Source: Pseudomonas sp. CFBP13508
GTDB taxonomy: Bacteria > Pseudomonadota > Gammaproteobacteria > Pseudomonadales > Pseudomonadaceae
Reading direction: 5' to 3'
DNA length: 64,000 nucleotides
NCBI RefSeq assembly: GCF_005233515.1
Contig: NZ_QFZZ01000006.1
Location: forward strand, 62,001 to 126,000
The position numbers were made by a program, and so were the translations under genes. The notes beneath the pieces are model-generated. The model ran no database searches. It was not told the DNA's origin and was given only the letters and a program-made list of their open reading frames with translations. Below, one piece after another: positions 16,890 to 25,774 of this stretch (within the stretch, counting starts at the first letter, position 1; every line of letters begins with the position of its first letter).

Positions 16890-17603
16890 ATGGGTGCATT
16901 AGCTCAAGAAGGTGCAGCGGGTATCGCCACTGCGGTCGCTGAAAGTGTTCAGTACCAGGGCCGCAAGGCCAGCCGACAGGGCAGTGAGCAGCGTCGCCAG
17001 GACATTCTCGACGCCGCGATGCGCATTGTCGTGCGCGACGGCGTGCGTGCCGTGCGCCATCGTGCGGTCGCGGCGGAGGCCGGCGTGCCGCTGTCGGCGA
17101 CCACGTATTACTTCAAGGACATCGATGATCTGCTCACCGATACCTTCGCCCAATACGTTGAACGCAGCGCGGCGTACATGGCCAAGTTGTGGATCAATAA
17201 CGAAGGGCTGCTGCGCGAAATGGTGGTCAGCGCCGACGGCAGCCCGGAGTCGCGCTCGCAACTGGCCGATGACATTGCGCGATTGATGGCCGATTACGTG
17301 CACCGGCAACTGATCAACCGCCGCGAGCATCTGATGGCCGAACAGGCGTTCCGTCAGGAAGCGCTGCTTAATCCGCGTCTGGCCATTCTGGTGCGCTCGC
17401 ATCAGCAGATTCTGCTGCAGGGCACCTGCCAGTTGTTCCAGGTACTGGGCTCGCGCGAACCGCAGCAGGATGCCAAGGTGTTGACGGCGATTATCGGGCG
17501 GATGGAATATCAGGGCCTGCTCAATGACGCCGAGCCATTGGCTGAAGAGGACATGCTCGGGATTCTGACGCGGTATATGCACCTGGTGCTGGCGTCGGTC
17601 TAG
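16890..17603 (+). CDS. TetR/AcrR-family transcriptional regulator
   Basis: 237 residues from ATG 16890 (a GTG directly before it is also possible; GAGGAA precedes both). About 30 variable residues come before the DNA-binding domain, which has SEQRRQDILDAAMRIVVRDG and the helix-turn-helix HRAVAAEAGVPLSATTYYFK. The C-terminal ligand-binding part is helical, and I do not recognise its effector. The same regulator follows lysS in other pseudomonads, by my recollection of P. aeruginosa PA3699, so it is core genome. The target is unknown; no divergent partner is present. Confidence 0.88.
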   Translation: MGALAQEGAAGIATAVAESVQYQGRKASRQGSEQRRQDILDAAMRIVVRDGVRAVRHRAVAAEAGVPLSATTYYFKDIDDLLTDTFAQYVERSAAYMAKLWINNEGLLREMVVSADGSPESRSQLADDIARLMADYVHRQLINRREHLMAEQAFRQEALLNPRLAILVRSHQQILLQGTCQLFQVLGSREPQQDAKVLTAIIGRMEYQGLLNDAEPLAEEDMLGILTRYMHLVLASV

Positions 17604-17620
17604 CGTTTGACACTAAACCC

Positions 17621-17710
17621 TGTGGGAGCGAGCCTGCTCGCGAAAGCGCTCTGATATTCAACATCTCCGTTGTCTGACACAGTGCATTCGCGAGCAGGCT
17701 CGCTCCCACA
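17621..17710. repeat. REP doublet (REPIN)
   Basis: Two inverted REP copies, GTGGGAGCGAGCCTGCTCGC and its complement, about 90 bases end to end, between convergent-free plus-strand genes. Confidence 0.9.
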
Positions 17711-17762
17711 AAGGCCTCAGCGCCTATGATTGGCTACGTCACGTTTTCTACAGGAGTTTCGG

Positions 17763-19040
17763 GTGGACGATTACCAGCAGACGATACGCATGTTGTCCGA
17801 TCGCATTGTGCTGGCGCAGACGCCGATCCGCGTGCTCGATGCGGTCAAATGGGACGACAACGTGCGCAAGGGCTTCCTCAAGGCCAAGGGCAAGGAAATG
17901 CCGGCGGTGGATCGCGACTACTACCTCAACCGCCCGCTGTCGTTCGACTCGAGCCAGGTCAAACTGGAATTCCAGAACATCGAGCGCGACATCACCCGCC
18001 AGCTCGGCCAGTTCAACCCGGTCGGGCAGATCATGCGGCGCATGTGCAAGGAATACCGCATGGTGGTGCGCATGCTCGAAGCGCGTGGCACCGAGGACTT
18101 CGGCCTGATCTCGCAAGAGCTGTACGGCGCGGCGTCCGATGCCTTCCACGCCGGTGACCCGACATTGGCCGACCTCGGCCTAATGATGTCCGACTACCTG
18201 AACAACATCGACGGACGCGGCGATCTCAAGGACGAGCCGAAGATCCTCACCGCCAAAGACGCGGTGCACCTGCTGCAAACCCGACTGAACAAGGTATTCG
18301 GTGAGGCCGAAGAGACGATTCGCGTGTTCGAGTCCGACGGCATCGTCGCCGACGCCGCTGCGGGCGCTGACTACATCAAGATCCGCACCGACGCGCTGTT
18401 CAACGACCGCGACGTGCGCGCACTGGAAGTCCACGAAGGCCTGGTGCATGTCGGCACCACACTCAATGGCTTGAACCAGCCGATCTGCACTTTCCTGTCC
18501 AAAGGCCCGCCCTCGTCAACGGTGACCCAGGAAGGGCTGGCGATCCTGATGGAAATCATCACCTTCGCTTCTTACCCGAGTCGCCTGCGCAAACTGACCA
18601 ACCGCACCCGTGCGATTCATATGGTCGAGGAGGGCGCGGACTTCTTGCAGATCTACGAATTCTTCCGCGAGCAAGGTTTCGAGATGGCCGAAAGCTACGG
18701 CAATGCCAGCCGGGTGTTCCGTGGCTCGACGCCGACCGGTCTGCCATTTACCAAAGACTTGTCCTACCTCAAGGGCTTCATCATGGTTTACAACTACATT
18801 CAGTTGGCCGTGCGCAAGGGCAAGCTCGAGCAGATTCCGTTGTTGTTCTGTGGCAAGACCACACTGGAAGACATGCGGACCTTGCGGCAACTGGTGGACG
18901 AAGGCCTGGTGGTGCCGCCCAAGTATCTGCCGGACCAGTTCCGGGACTTGAATGCGTTGTCGGCGTGGATGTGTTTCTCCAACTTCCTCAACCATTTGAG
19001 CCTGGACCGGATTGAGGCGGATTATTCCAATATCCTCTAG
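17763..19040 (+). CDS. QEGLA-motif protein, predicted zinc metallopeptidase of the MATCAP/DUF1704 family
   Basis: 425 residues from the GTG at 17763, which follows ACAGGAG; an in-frame ATG at 17730 lacks a ribosome site. The product matches the 'flavohemoglobin expression-modulating QEGLA motif' family. It has an HExxxH motif (H224, E225, H229 in LEVHEGLVHVGT) and, 28 residues later, the name-giving TQEGLA with E257 placed as a possible third zinc ligand. The animal members of this fold, MATCAP enzymes, are tubulin tyrosine carboxypeptidases using HExxxH. The bacterial substrate is unknown. The flavohemoglobin link in the family name is weak, and no hmp gene is nearby. No signal peptide, so cytosolic. 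REP doublets flank it on both sides. Confidence 0.87.
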   Translation: MDDYQQTIRMLSDRIVLAQTPIRVLDAVKWDDNVRKGFLKAKGKEMPAVDRDYYLNRPLSFDSSQVKLEFQNIERDITRQLGQFNPVGQIMRRMCKEYRMVVRMLEARGTEDFGLISQELYGAASDAFHAGDPTLADLGLMMSDYLNNIDGRGDLKDEPKILTAKDAVHLLQTRLNKVFGEAEETIRVFESDGIVADAAAGADYIKIRTDALFNDRDVRALEVHEGLVHVGTTLNGLNQPICTFLSKGPPSSTVTQEGLAILMEIITFASYPSRLRKLTNRTRAIHMVEEGADFLQIYEFFREQGFEMAESYGNASRVFRGSTPTGLPFTKDLSYLKGFIMVYNYIQLAVRKGKLEQIPLLFCGKTTLEDMRTLRQLVDEGLVVPPKYLPDQFRDLNALSAWMCFSNFLNHLSLDRIEADYSNIL

Positions 19041-19058
19041 ACCCAGCACCGAACCCCT

Positions 19059-19149
19059 TGTGGGAGCGAGCCTGCTCGCGAATGCGATTTCACCTTCAAC
19101 ATTGATGTCGGCTGATACACCGCTTTCGCGAGCAGGCTCGCTCCCACAG
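19059..19149. repeat. REP doublet (REPIN)
   Basis: Inverted REP pair of the same type as at 17621, so the QEGLA gene is bracketed by two REPINs. Confidence 0.9.
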
Positions 19150-19192
19150 GTTTGATTTGTGTTCAGTTCTCTTCTTTGCGAGGTTTCACCGG

Positions 19193-20098
19193 ATGAGAAT
19201 CCTCGGCATCCTTTGCCTGCTCTTGACCCTCGGTGGTTGCAGTTCGCTGCTGTTCTACCCGGAACCGGGCCAGATCTTCACCCCGGACAAAGCCAAACTC
19301 GAATACCGCACCGTCACCCTGATCACCGCCGACGGCTTGAAGCTCAACGCCTGGTGGCTGCCGGCCAAACCTGGCGTCGAGGTCAAAGGCACGGTCCTGC
19401 ATCTGCACGGCAACGGCGGCAATCTGCCGATGCATCTGGGCGGGAGCTGGTGGTTGCCGAAGAATGGCTATCAGGTGCTCCTGGTCGACTATCGCGGCTA
19501 CGGTTTGTCCGAGGGCAAGCCGAGCCTGCCGGCGATCTATCAGGATATCGATGCGGCCTTTGCTTGGCTCGACAACGCGCCCGAGGTCAAAGGCAAACCG
19601 CTGGTGCTGCTCGGACAGAGTCTGGGCGGTGCGATGTCGGTGCATTGGCTGGCGCAGCACCCGGAACGGCAAAAACAACTCAAGGCCCTGGTGCTGGATG
19701 GCGTGCCGGCCAGTTATCGCAGTGTCGGCCAATTCGCCCTCAGCACTTCGTGGCTGACCTGGCCATTGCAAGTGCCGCTGTCGTGGCTGGTCCCGGACGG
19801 CGACAGCGCGATCAACTCGATGGCGCAGTTGACCGGCGTGCCCAAGCTGATCTTCCACAGCATCGACGATCCGCTGGTACCGATGGCCAACGGCATTCGC
19901 CTGTATCAGGCAGCGCCGCCGCCGCGCGTGTTGCAGCTGACCCGTGGCGGTCATGTGCAAACCTTCGGCGACCCGGTGTGGCGTCAGGTCATGCTGCGCT
20001 ATCTCGACGACCCCGAACACTTCGACGGCCTGCGCCGCCTCGGCGAAATCCCCAACTATCCGCCGCCCCCGAATTCCGAAGATGAGACCCCGCAATGA
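19193..20098 (+). CDS. Alpha/beta hydrolase lipoprotein (BEM46-like)
   Basis: 301 residues from ATG 19193, chosen because it begins a lipoprotein signal (MRILGILCLLLTLGGCSS, lipobox LGGC); an upstream ATG at 19157 would spoil it. The serine hydrolase core has the oxyanion region LHLHGNGGN, nucleophile GQSLGGAMS, and a C-terminal HSIDDPLVP (Asp) and RGGHVQTF (His). It is predicted to be anchored to the envelope. Substrate unknown. The stop overlaps the next small gene by four bases. Confidence 0.88.
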   Translation: MRILGILCLLLTLGGCSSLLFYPEPGQIFTPDKAKLEYRTVTLITADGLKLNAWWLPAKPGVEVKGTVLHLHGNGGNLPMHLGGSWWLPKNGYQVLLVDYRGYGLSEGKPSLPAIYQDIDAAFAWLDNAPEVKGKPLVLLGQSLGGAMSVHWLAQHPERQKQLKALVLDGVPASYRSVGQFALSTSWLTWPLQVPLSWLVPDGDSAINSMAQLTGVPKLIFHSIDDPLVPMANGIRLYQAAPPPRVLQLTRGGHVQTFGDPVWRQVMLRYLDDPEHFDGLRRLGEIPNYPPPPNSEDETPQ

Positions 20099-20424
20099 CT
20101 GAAGAACGTAATGCCATCCCGCTGATCATCACCGGTATCTGCAGCATCCTCGGCACCGTCGGGGCGCTGTGGTACTACGGCTACCTGCATTTTGCCAAGC
20201 CGGAGGACGCGTTGTTGCTCAGCGAATTCACCATGCTCAAGACCGTGCCGGGCGAGGACTACAAAGTCTCGCTGACACCCGCGCCGCAAGTGGCGCAGTG
20301 CATCGATGGCGTGCTGGTGCTGTTCGATACCGAACAGAAAGGCCTGACCGGTGTGTTGATCAACGCGCAGAAAAAAGCTGTGCGGTGTATGGGCGAAGAG
20401 ACTCCGCAGAAACTCGAGAAGTGA
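20095..20424 (+). CDS. Small membrane-anchored protein of unknown function
   Basis: 109 residues. One transmembrane helix near the N-terminus (PLIITGICSILGTVGALWYY), followed by a soluble region with two cysteines (AQCIDGVLV and AVRCMGEE). It overlaps the upstream hydrolase by four bases and is probably translated with it. I do not recognise a family with a known role. Confidence 0.8.
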   Translation: MTEERNAIPLIITGICSILGTVGALWYYGYLHFAKPEDALLLSEFTMLKTVPGEDYKVSLTPAPQVAQCIDGVLVLFDTEQKGLTGVLINAQKKAVRCMGEETPQKLEK

Positions 20425-20438
20425 TTCTGCAGGTTCAG

Positions 20439-20586
20439 CCCTCACCCTAACCCTCTCCCAGAGGGAGAGGGGACTGACCGAGGTGTTTGTTTAAGCTACG
20501 TCGACCTGATCCATAGCGCCGAACACAAGTTTTGAAAGCGACACAAATCGGCTCCCTCTCCCTTGGGAGAGGGCTGGGGTGAGGGG
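20439..20586. repeat. Inverted pair of CCCTCACCC...GAGAGGG repeats
   Basis: Same family as 13809-14007: an outer inverted pair about 65 bases apart, each copy folding on itself (CCCTCTCCCAGAGGGAGAGG in the left copy). Confidence 0.75.
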
Positions 20587-20605
20587 CTACGATGTCTGCT
20601 CCCAC

Positions 20606-20642
20606 AAAAAAGCCCCGCCTGATCAAGTCAGGCGGGGCTTTT
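20606..20642. terminator. Bidirectional rho-independent terminator
   Basis: AAAAAAGCCCCGCCTGA and TCAGGCGGGGCTTTT pair around a short loop. It lies between convergent genes (20095-20424 plus and 20660-21448 minus) and can serve both. Confidence 0.93.
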
Positions 20643-20659
20643 GCGTTACCGGGTGGAGC

Positions 20660-21448
20660 TTAGTTCGAGCTCACCGAAGAACGCGGTGCTACTGGCTGGT
20701 TGTCGTTGGAAATGGTCACTTCCACACGACGGTTCATCGCACGGCCCGAGACGCTGCCGTTATCCGCTACCGGGTACTCCTTGCCATAACCCTGAGCGAC
20801 GATGCGCGAAGGATCGACGCCCATCTTGATCAGAGCCATCTGCACGGAAGTCGCGCGGCGCTCGGACAGCGATTGGTTGTAGCTCGCGGTGCCGGTGCTG
20901 TCGGTGTAACCCTCGACGATCACTTTGCGATCCGGGTTTTCCTGGAGGAATTGCGCCAGTTTGTTGATGTTCACCAGGCCGCTGGATTTCAGATCAGCCT
21001 TGTTGGTGGCGAACAGCACGTCACCGAAAGTCACCAGCGTACCGCGATCGGTCTGCTTGGCGTTGAGGCTGTCCTGCAGCTGTTTGATCTGCTGGTCACG
21101 GGCATCCAGACGGGCCTGGGCACGTTGGGCTGCGGCGTTTTTCAGGTTGTTTTCAGCGGTGCGCAGAGCGATGGTCTGCTTGGCCACTTCGACGCGCTGG
21201 TTGGTCAGGTAAGCCAATTGGTCAACCTTGGCCGCATCTTCTTTGTCCAGATATGCCTTGTCGGCCTTGTCCAGGTAATCGCTGGCGTCTTTGGTTTCCA
21301 GTGCCGCGACTTTGCTCGCCTGTGGGTTGGCCTGCAGGCCGGCGTAGTTGGTGCGCGCCTGTTCCAGGTTCGGGTTAGGCGGAGTAGAGCAGGCAGCCAG
21401 TGCAACGCTTGCGGCCAGAAGAGCGGGAATCATCAGTTGCTTACGCAT
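20660..21448 (-). CDS. lptF: OmpA-family outer-membrane lipoprotein, LptF-like
   Basis: 262 residues. The signal peptide ends in the lipobox LAAC (VALAACSTPPNPN). Residues about 25-135 are a helical DUF4398 region rich in Ala, Lys and Gln that probably forms a coiled coil. Residues about 145-250 are an OmpA peptidoglycan-binding domain with NPDRKVIVEGYTDSTGTASY and LSERRATSVQMALIKMGVD. It probably tethers the outer membrane to the cell wall. It resembles P. aeruginosa LptF (PA3692), from memory of its size and its DUF4398 neighbour. It lies 55 bases downstream of the DUF4398 lipoprotein, sharing an AlgU-type promoter. Confidence 0.88.
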   Translation of the reverse strand: MRKQLMIPALLAASVALAACSTPPNPNLEQARTNYAGLQANPQASKVAALETKDASDYLDKADKAYLDKEDAAKVDQLAYLTNQRVEVAKQTIALRTAENNLKNAAAQRAQARLDARDQQIKQLQDSLNAKQTDRGTLVTFGDVLFATNKADLKSSGLVNINKLAQFLQENPDRKVIVEGYTDSTGTASYNQSLSERRATSVQMALIKMGVDPSRIVAQGYGKEYPVADNGSVSGRAMNRRVEVTISNDNQPVAPRSSVSSN

Positions 21449-21503
21449 AATTTGTCGTCCTTTCTATCGGTAAGAGTTTCAGCTTTGCGGTCGGGATGCG
21501 CGC

Positions 21504-21908
21504 TTACTGCACAGTGCGCTGGCTTTCCTGACGCAGTTCCTGAACACCTTTCTGGGAATCCTTCACAGCCTGTTCGGCCTTGGCGGCCTGAGCCTTGCGT
21601 TCAGCGACGCGAGCGTCCCATTCAGCCTGTTCGGCCAGGCGACGGGCCTCGTCATACTTCTTGTCGTGCATGGCGATTTCAGCTTGTTTCAGTTTGTCCT
21701 GAGCCTGCTTCATTTCCACCGCAGCAAATTCGGTACCGCCAGCGCTGACGGCGCTGTTGACGGCCGATTGGGTCACGGCGTACTGCTCGGTCGGTGGGTT
21801 ACCCGCGCAACCGGCCAGTACGAAGCTGGTGCCGATGGCCAGAGCGGCCAGTTTCAGACCGCGCAGGTGGGAAAACGAGGTTTGGGTTTTCATGGTCTTC
21901 AACTCCAT
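21504..21908 (-). CDS. DUF4398 lipoprotein
   Basis: 134 residues from ATG 21908, which follows CAGGAG; a second ATG at 21893 (MKTQTSFSH) also has GGAG upstream and may be the true start. A signal peptide ends in LAGC. The mature part is a charged helical domain (DUF4398), with AEIAMHDKKYDEARRLAEQA typical of the family. The first half of the downstream OmpA protein has the same type of domain, so the two may associate in the periplasm. It is the first gene of the unit. Confidence 0.88.
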   Translation of the reverse strand: MELKTMKTQTSFSHLRGLKLAALAIGTSFVLAGCAGNPPTEQYAVTQSAVNSAVSAGGTEFAAVEMKQAQDKLKQAEIAMHDKKYDEARRLAEQAEWDARVAERKAQAAKAEQAVKDSQKGVQELRQESQRTVQ

Positions 21909-22010
21909 TAGGCATCTCCTGAAAATACAACTGAATCCATCCTGGCAGAGGAGCCGAAAGCATCGCTTGTTGACGCGAATTGAAACGCTCGTTCCAGGCG
22001 TGGTTACCTG

Positions 22011-22039
22011 TTCCGACCGGCGGCATTTTTGAAAAGTTC
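22011..22039 (-). promoter_or_regulatory. AlgU (sigma-22/sigma-E type) promoter of the DUF4398-lptF unit
   Basis: On the minus strand an exact GAACTT (22039-22034) is followed after 17 bases by TCGGA (22016 down). The AlgU consensus is GAACTT-N16/17-TCTGA, so there is one mismatch. The leader to the ATG at 21908 is about 95 bases. lptF is reported as AlgU-controlled in P. aeruginosa, which agrees. Confidence 0.72.
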
Positions 22040-22179
22040 AGAAAAGATGGCCTATCGCCAAAAATTAAATTGACCGTTTGGACAAGGCTCTGGAGCGGGA
22101 ACTTTGGGGCTTTTGAGCGGTACGCGCGGGTGCAATCTGGCCGTTGATAAACCAATTTGCGATCTGGAACACGACCCAG

Positions 22180-22267
22180 GTGGGAGCGAGCCTGCTCGCG
22201 AATGCGATGTGTCAGCCAGCGCAAATGCTGGATGAAAATCCGCATTCGCGAGCAGGCTCGCTCCCAC
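22180..22267. repeat. REP doublet (REPIN)
   Basis: Inverted REP pair in the 378-base gap between the DUF4398 gene promoter and the next minus-strand gene. Confidence 0.9.
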
Positions 22268-22286
22268 ATTTGTGATGTGTGTCGGA

Positions 22287-22631
22287 TCAGTGCTTCTGCT
22301 TGTTCTCAGCCAAGGACAAATCATGCAAATGCCGCCGCGACAGCGCCAGAAAACGCGGCGTCGGGCCGACATCCTCATACAGCGGATCACCTTCCTCATC
22401 CGTCGCCACCACGGTCGAACCCTTCACATACGGCAGGCTCGCTTCGAACTCCTCGAGCGCGGCGCCGATCAGTTCGCCGAGCAACTCCTCGGGATGACGT
22501 TTGGGGTACATCTCCGCAATCGCCGCCAGCCTCGCAGCGGATTCCACATCCAGATGAATCGTGTAGCCGGTGTCGGTCAGGCGACCTTTGGCGTTTTCTT
22601 CCCAATGCTGGGCGAGTTCACGAATTTTCAT
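22287..22631 (-). CDS. Small conserved Pseudomonas protein, possibly ribbon-helix-helix-like
   Basis: 114 residues from ATG 22631, which follows GAGG at five bases; longer in-frame starts to 22802 have arginine-rich unlikely sequence. The middle part reads strand YTIHLD, helix VESAARLAAIAEMYPKR, helix EELLGELIGAALEEFEASL, a layout like the ribbon-helix-helix fold. The C-terminal part is acidic and then ends in a His/Lys-rich tail. Relatives are sometimes labelled 'pilin assembly protein', for which I see no support. Its position beside ppc is conserved in pseudomonads, by my recollection. Confidence 0.8.
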   Translation of the reverse strand: MKIRELAQHWEENAKGRLTDTGYTIHLDVESAARLAAIAEMYPKRHPEELLGELIGAALEEFEASLPYVKGSTVVATDEEGDPLYEDVGPTPRFLALSRRHLHDLSLAENKQKH

Positions 22632-22843
22632 GATGACCTCATTTAGCGCCTGCTGATGGCAGGCCTGGGTGAGTGTCCGGCAGCGCCGGCGGCGAGCCGT
22701 CGTACGGCTTACTGTTGAGACTGACATTCCCGCGCAAGGTTTAAGTCGATTCGTCGCCTGCTTGTAAGAAGCGGCGCAGAGCGGCACTCTCTGGCAAAGC
22801 ATTCGTTTCTGCGCTGTCCCCGATTACCGCTGGAGAACTGCTG

Positions 22844-25474
22844 ATGACCGATATTGATGCACGCTTGCGCGAAGACGTTCACCTGCTCGGAGAGCTGTTG
22901 GGCAACACCATTCGAGACCAGTACGGCGAGGCGTTCCTCGACAAGATCGAGCAGATTCGCAAGGGCGCCAAGGCCGACCGGCGCGGCTCGATGGACGCCG
23001 AACTGAGCGCCAGCCTCAATCAATTGAGCGAAGACGAATTGCTCCCGGTCGCGCGGGCCTTCAATCAGTTTCTCAACCTCGCCAACATCGCCGAGCAATA
23101 TCAGCTGATCCATCGCCGCGAGGAATCGCAACCGGCGCCGTTCGAGTCGCGGGTATTGCCGGAACTGCTCGCGCGCCTGCGCAGCGAAGGGCACAGCGCC
23201 GAATCCCTGGCCCGGCAACTGGCTCGCCTGGAAATCGAACTGGTGCTGACCGCGCACCCGACCGAAGTGGCGCGACGCACGTTGATCCAGAAGTACGATG
23301 CAATCGCCGCGCAACTGGCCGCGCAGGATCATCGCGACCTGACCAGCGCCGAGCGCGAGCAGATCCACAGCAAACTGCAACGGCTGATCGCCGAAGCGTG
23401 GCACACCGAAGAAATCCGCCGCACCCGACCGACCCCGGTCGATGAAGCCAAGTGGGGCTTTGCGGTGATCGAGCATTCGTTGTGGCAGGCGATCCCCAAC
23501 CATATGCGCAAGGCCGATCAGGCGCTGTTCGCCGCGACGGGCCTGCGCTTGCCGCTGGAAGCCGCGCCGATCCGTTTCGCCTCATGGATGGGCGGCGACC
23601 GTGACGGCAACCCCAATGTCACCGCCGCCGTCACTCGCGAAGTCTTGCTGCTGGCGCGCTGGATGGCCGCTGATTTGTATCTGCGCGATGTCGATCACCT
23701 TGCTGCCGAGTTGTCGATGCAGCAGGCCAGCGATGCGCTGAAGGCCAAGGCCGGCGACAGCGCCGAACCTTATCGCGCGGTGCTCAAACAATTGCGCGAA
23801 CGTCTGCGTGCGACGCGCAATTGGGCGAACGCTGCATTGACCGCGCCGACTCCGGCCACCGCCGATGTGCTGCACGACAATCGCGACCTGCTCGAGCCGT
23901 TGCAGTTGTGTTTCAACTCGCTGCACGAGTGCGGCATGGGCGTCATCGCCGACGGGCCGTTGCTCGACTGCCTGCGTCGGGCGGTGACGTTCGGACTGTT
24001 TCTGGTGCGCCTCGATGTGCGTCAGGATTCAACGCGGCACAGCTCGGCGATGACCGAAATCACCGATTACCTCGGCCTCGGCCGCTATGAGGAATGGGAC
24101 GAAGAGCAGCGCATCAACTTCCTCACCGAGGAGCTGAGCAACCGTCGACCGTTGCTGCCCGCGCATTTCAAACCATCGGCGGATACCGCCGAAGTGCTCA
24201 ACACCTGCAAGGAAATCGCCGCCGCGCCCGCTGCGTCGCTGGGTTCCTACGTGATCTCCATGGCCGGCGCCGCTTCCGACGTGCTCGCGGTGCAACTGCT
24301 GCTCAAGGAATCCGGCGTTCTGCGGCCGATGCGCGTGGTGCCGCTGTTCGAGACCCTCGCCGACCTCGACAACGCCGGGCCGGTGATGGAACGGCTGTTG
24401 CTGTTGCCGGGCTATCGCGCGCGTTTGCACGGCCCGCAGGAAGTGATGATCGGCTATTCCGACTCGGCCAAGGATGCCGGCACCACCGCTGCTGCGTGGG
24501 CGCAATATCGCGCGCAGGAGCGCCTGGTGGATATCTGCCGTGAGCAGCAAGTCGAACTGCTCCTGTTCCACGGTCGCGGCGGCACCGTTGGCCGTGGCGG
24601 CGGTCCGGCGCACGCGGCGATTCTGTCGCAACCACCGGGTTCGGTGGCGGGACGTTTCCGCACCACCGAGCAGGGAGAAATGATTCGTTTCAAATTCGGC
24701 CTGCCGGACATCGCCGAGCAAAACCTCAATCTGTATCTGGCCGCCGTGCTCGAAGCGACCTTGCTGCCACCGCCGCCGCCGACTCCGGAATGGCGCCATC
24801 TGATGGACGAATTGGCGGCGGACGGTGTCAGCGCTTACCGCCAGGTGGTGCGGGAAAATCCGCAATTCGTTGAGTACTTCCGTCAGTCGACCCCAGAGCA
24901 GGAGCTGGGACGTTTGCCGCTCGGCAGTCGCCCGGCCAAACGCCGCGCCGGCGGTATCGAAAGCCTGCGGGCGATCCCGTGGATCTTCGGCTGGACCCAA
25001 ACCCGATTGATGCTGCCGGCCTGGCTGGGCTGGGAGACGGCGTTGAGCAAGGCGCTGGAGCGCGGCGAAGGTGAGTTGCTGGGGCAGATGCGCGAACAGT
25101 GGCCGTTTTTCCGCACTCGTATCGACATGCTGGAAATGGTCTTGGCCAAGGCCGACGCGGATATCGCGCAGTCCTATGACGAACGTTTGGTCGAAGCCGA
25201 TCTGCTGCCGTTGGGCGCGCAGTTACGCGACCTATTGTCGCAGGCATGCTCCGTAGTATTGGGCCTGACCGGGCAGTCGCAGCTGCTGGCGCACAGCCCG
25301 GACACCCTCGAATTCATCCGCTTGCGCAATACCTATCTCGACCCGCTGCATCTATTGCAGGCCGAATTGTTGGCGCGTTCGCGGCAGCAGGAAGTCGAGC
25401 AGGGCAGCCCGGTGGAACAGGCGCTGCTGGTGTCTGTAGCGGGGATTGCCGCCGGATTGCGCAATACCGGCTAA
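22844..25474 (+). CDS. ppc: Phosphoenolpyruvate carboxylase
   Basis: 876 residues, full length. It converts PEP and bicarbonate to oxaloacetate, refilling the TCA cycle. Catalytic signatures are present: LVLTAHPTEVARRTLIQKYD (active-site His), GYSDSAKDAGTTAAAWA, and FHGRGGTVGRGGGPAHAAIL. The C-terminus ends in RNTG, the conserved aspartate-inhibition end of the family. The start has CTGGAG upstream. It is followed by a 300-base gap and adk. Confidence 0.97.
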   Translation: MTDIDARLREDVHLLGELLGNTIRDQYGEAFLDKIEQIRKGAKADRRGSMDAELSASLNQLSEDELLPVARAFNQFLNLANIAEQYQLIHRREESQPAPFESRVLPELLARLRSEGHSAESLARQLARLEIELVLTAHPTEVARRTLIQKYDAIAAQLAAQDHRDLTSAEREQIHSKLQRLIAEAWHTEEIRRTRPTPVDEAKWGFAVIEHSLWQAIPNHMRKADQALFAATGLRLPLEAAPIRFASWMGGDRDGNPNVTAAVTREVLLLARWMAADLYLRDVDHLAAELSMQQASDALKAKAGDSAEPYRAVLKQLRERLRATRNWANAALTAPTPATADVLHDNRDLLEPLQLCFNSLHECGMGVIADGPLLDCLRRAVTFGLFLVRLDVRQDSTRHSSAMTEITDYLGLGRYEEWDEEQRINFLTEELSNRRPLLPAHFKPSADTAEVLNTCKEIAAAPAASLGSYVISMAGAASDVLAVQLLLKESGVLRPMRVVPLFETLADLDNAGPVMERLLLLPGYRARLHGPQEVMIGYSDSAKDAGTTAAAWAQYRAQERLVDICREQQVELLLFHGRGGTVGRGGGPAHAAILSQPPGSVAGRFRTTEQGEMIRFKFGLPDIAEQNLNLYLAAVLEATLLPPPPPTPEWRHLMDELAADGVSAYRQVVRENPQFVEYFRQSTPEQELGRLPLGSRPAKRRAGGIESLRAIPWIFGWTQTRLMLPAWLGWETALSKALERGEGELLGQMREQWPFFRTRIDMLEMVLAKADADIAQSYDERLVEADLLPLGAQLRDLLSQACSVVLGLTGQSQLLAHSPDTLEFIRLRNTYLDPLHLLQAELLARSRQQEVEQGSPVEQALLVSVAGIAAGLRNTG

Positions 25475-25774
25475 GGTTGCTGAGCACCTCTGGCGGCATT
25501 CGCGACAAGGGTCGGATGCCGCTTCTCCTGCCGTAGGAAAGTGCCGCGAGGCGACAGTTAATGTTGGGGTTGCGACTTGGGTTACCGCGTCGCGAGGTCA
25601 CGGCGGGCTTCGGTTTCTCCGACTTTTGGCGTCTTGTGTGGGCGCAGCCTGCTGTGTATCTTGATCAGCCTTTGGCCGTTTGTGCGGCCACGACCCGTAT
25701 TTTCAGGATCCGCCTGTTACGAGCGAATCCTTTGTTTTGTAAAGCTTTTATATAAAAAATTGAGGAGCACATCG
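25475..25774. other. Intergenic gap between ppc and adk
   Basis: About 300 bases with no supportable gene. A small hairpin GGCCGTTTGTGCGGCC lies near 25675, and an AT-rich run just before adk (around 25735-25760) probably holds the adk promoter, although no clear -35/-10 pair stands out. GAGGAG precedes the adk start. Confidence 0.5.

Noticed and set aside
17621..17710. Possible CRISPR or insertion-sequence ends
   Set aside because: The inverted 25-base arms with short variable centres are REP doublets; no transposase or target duplication is seen.
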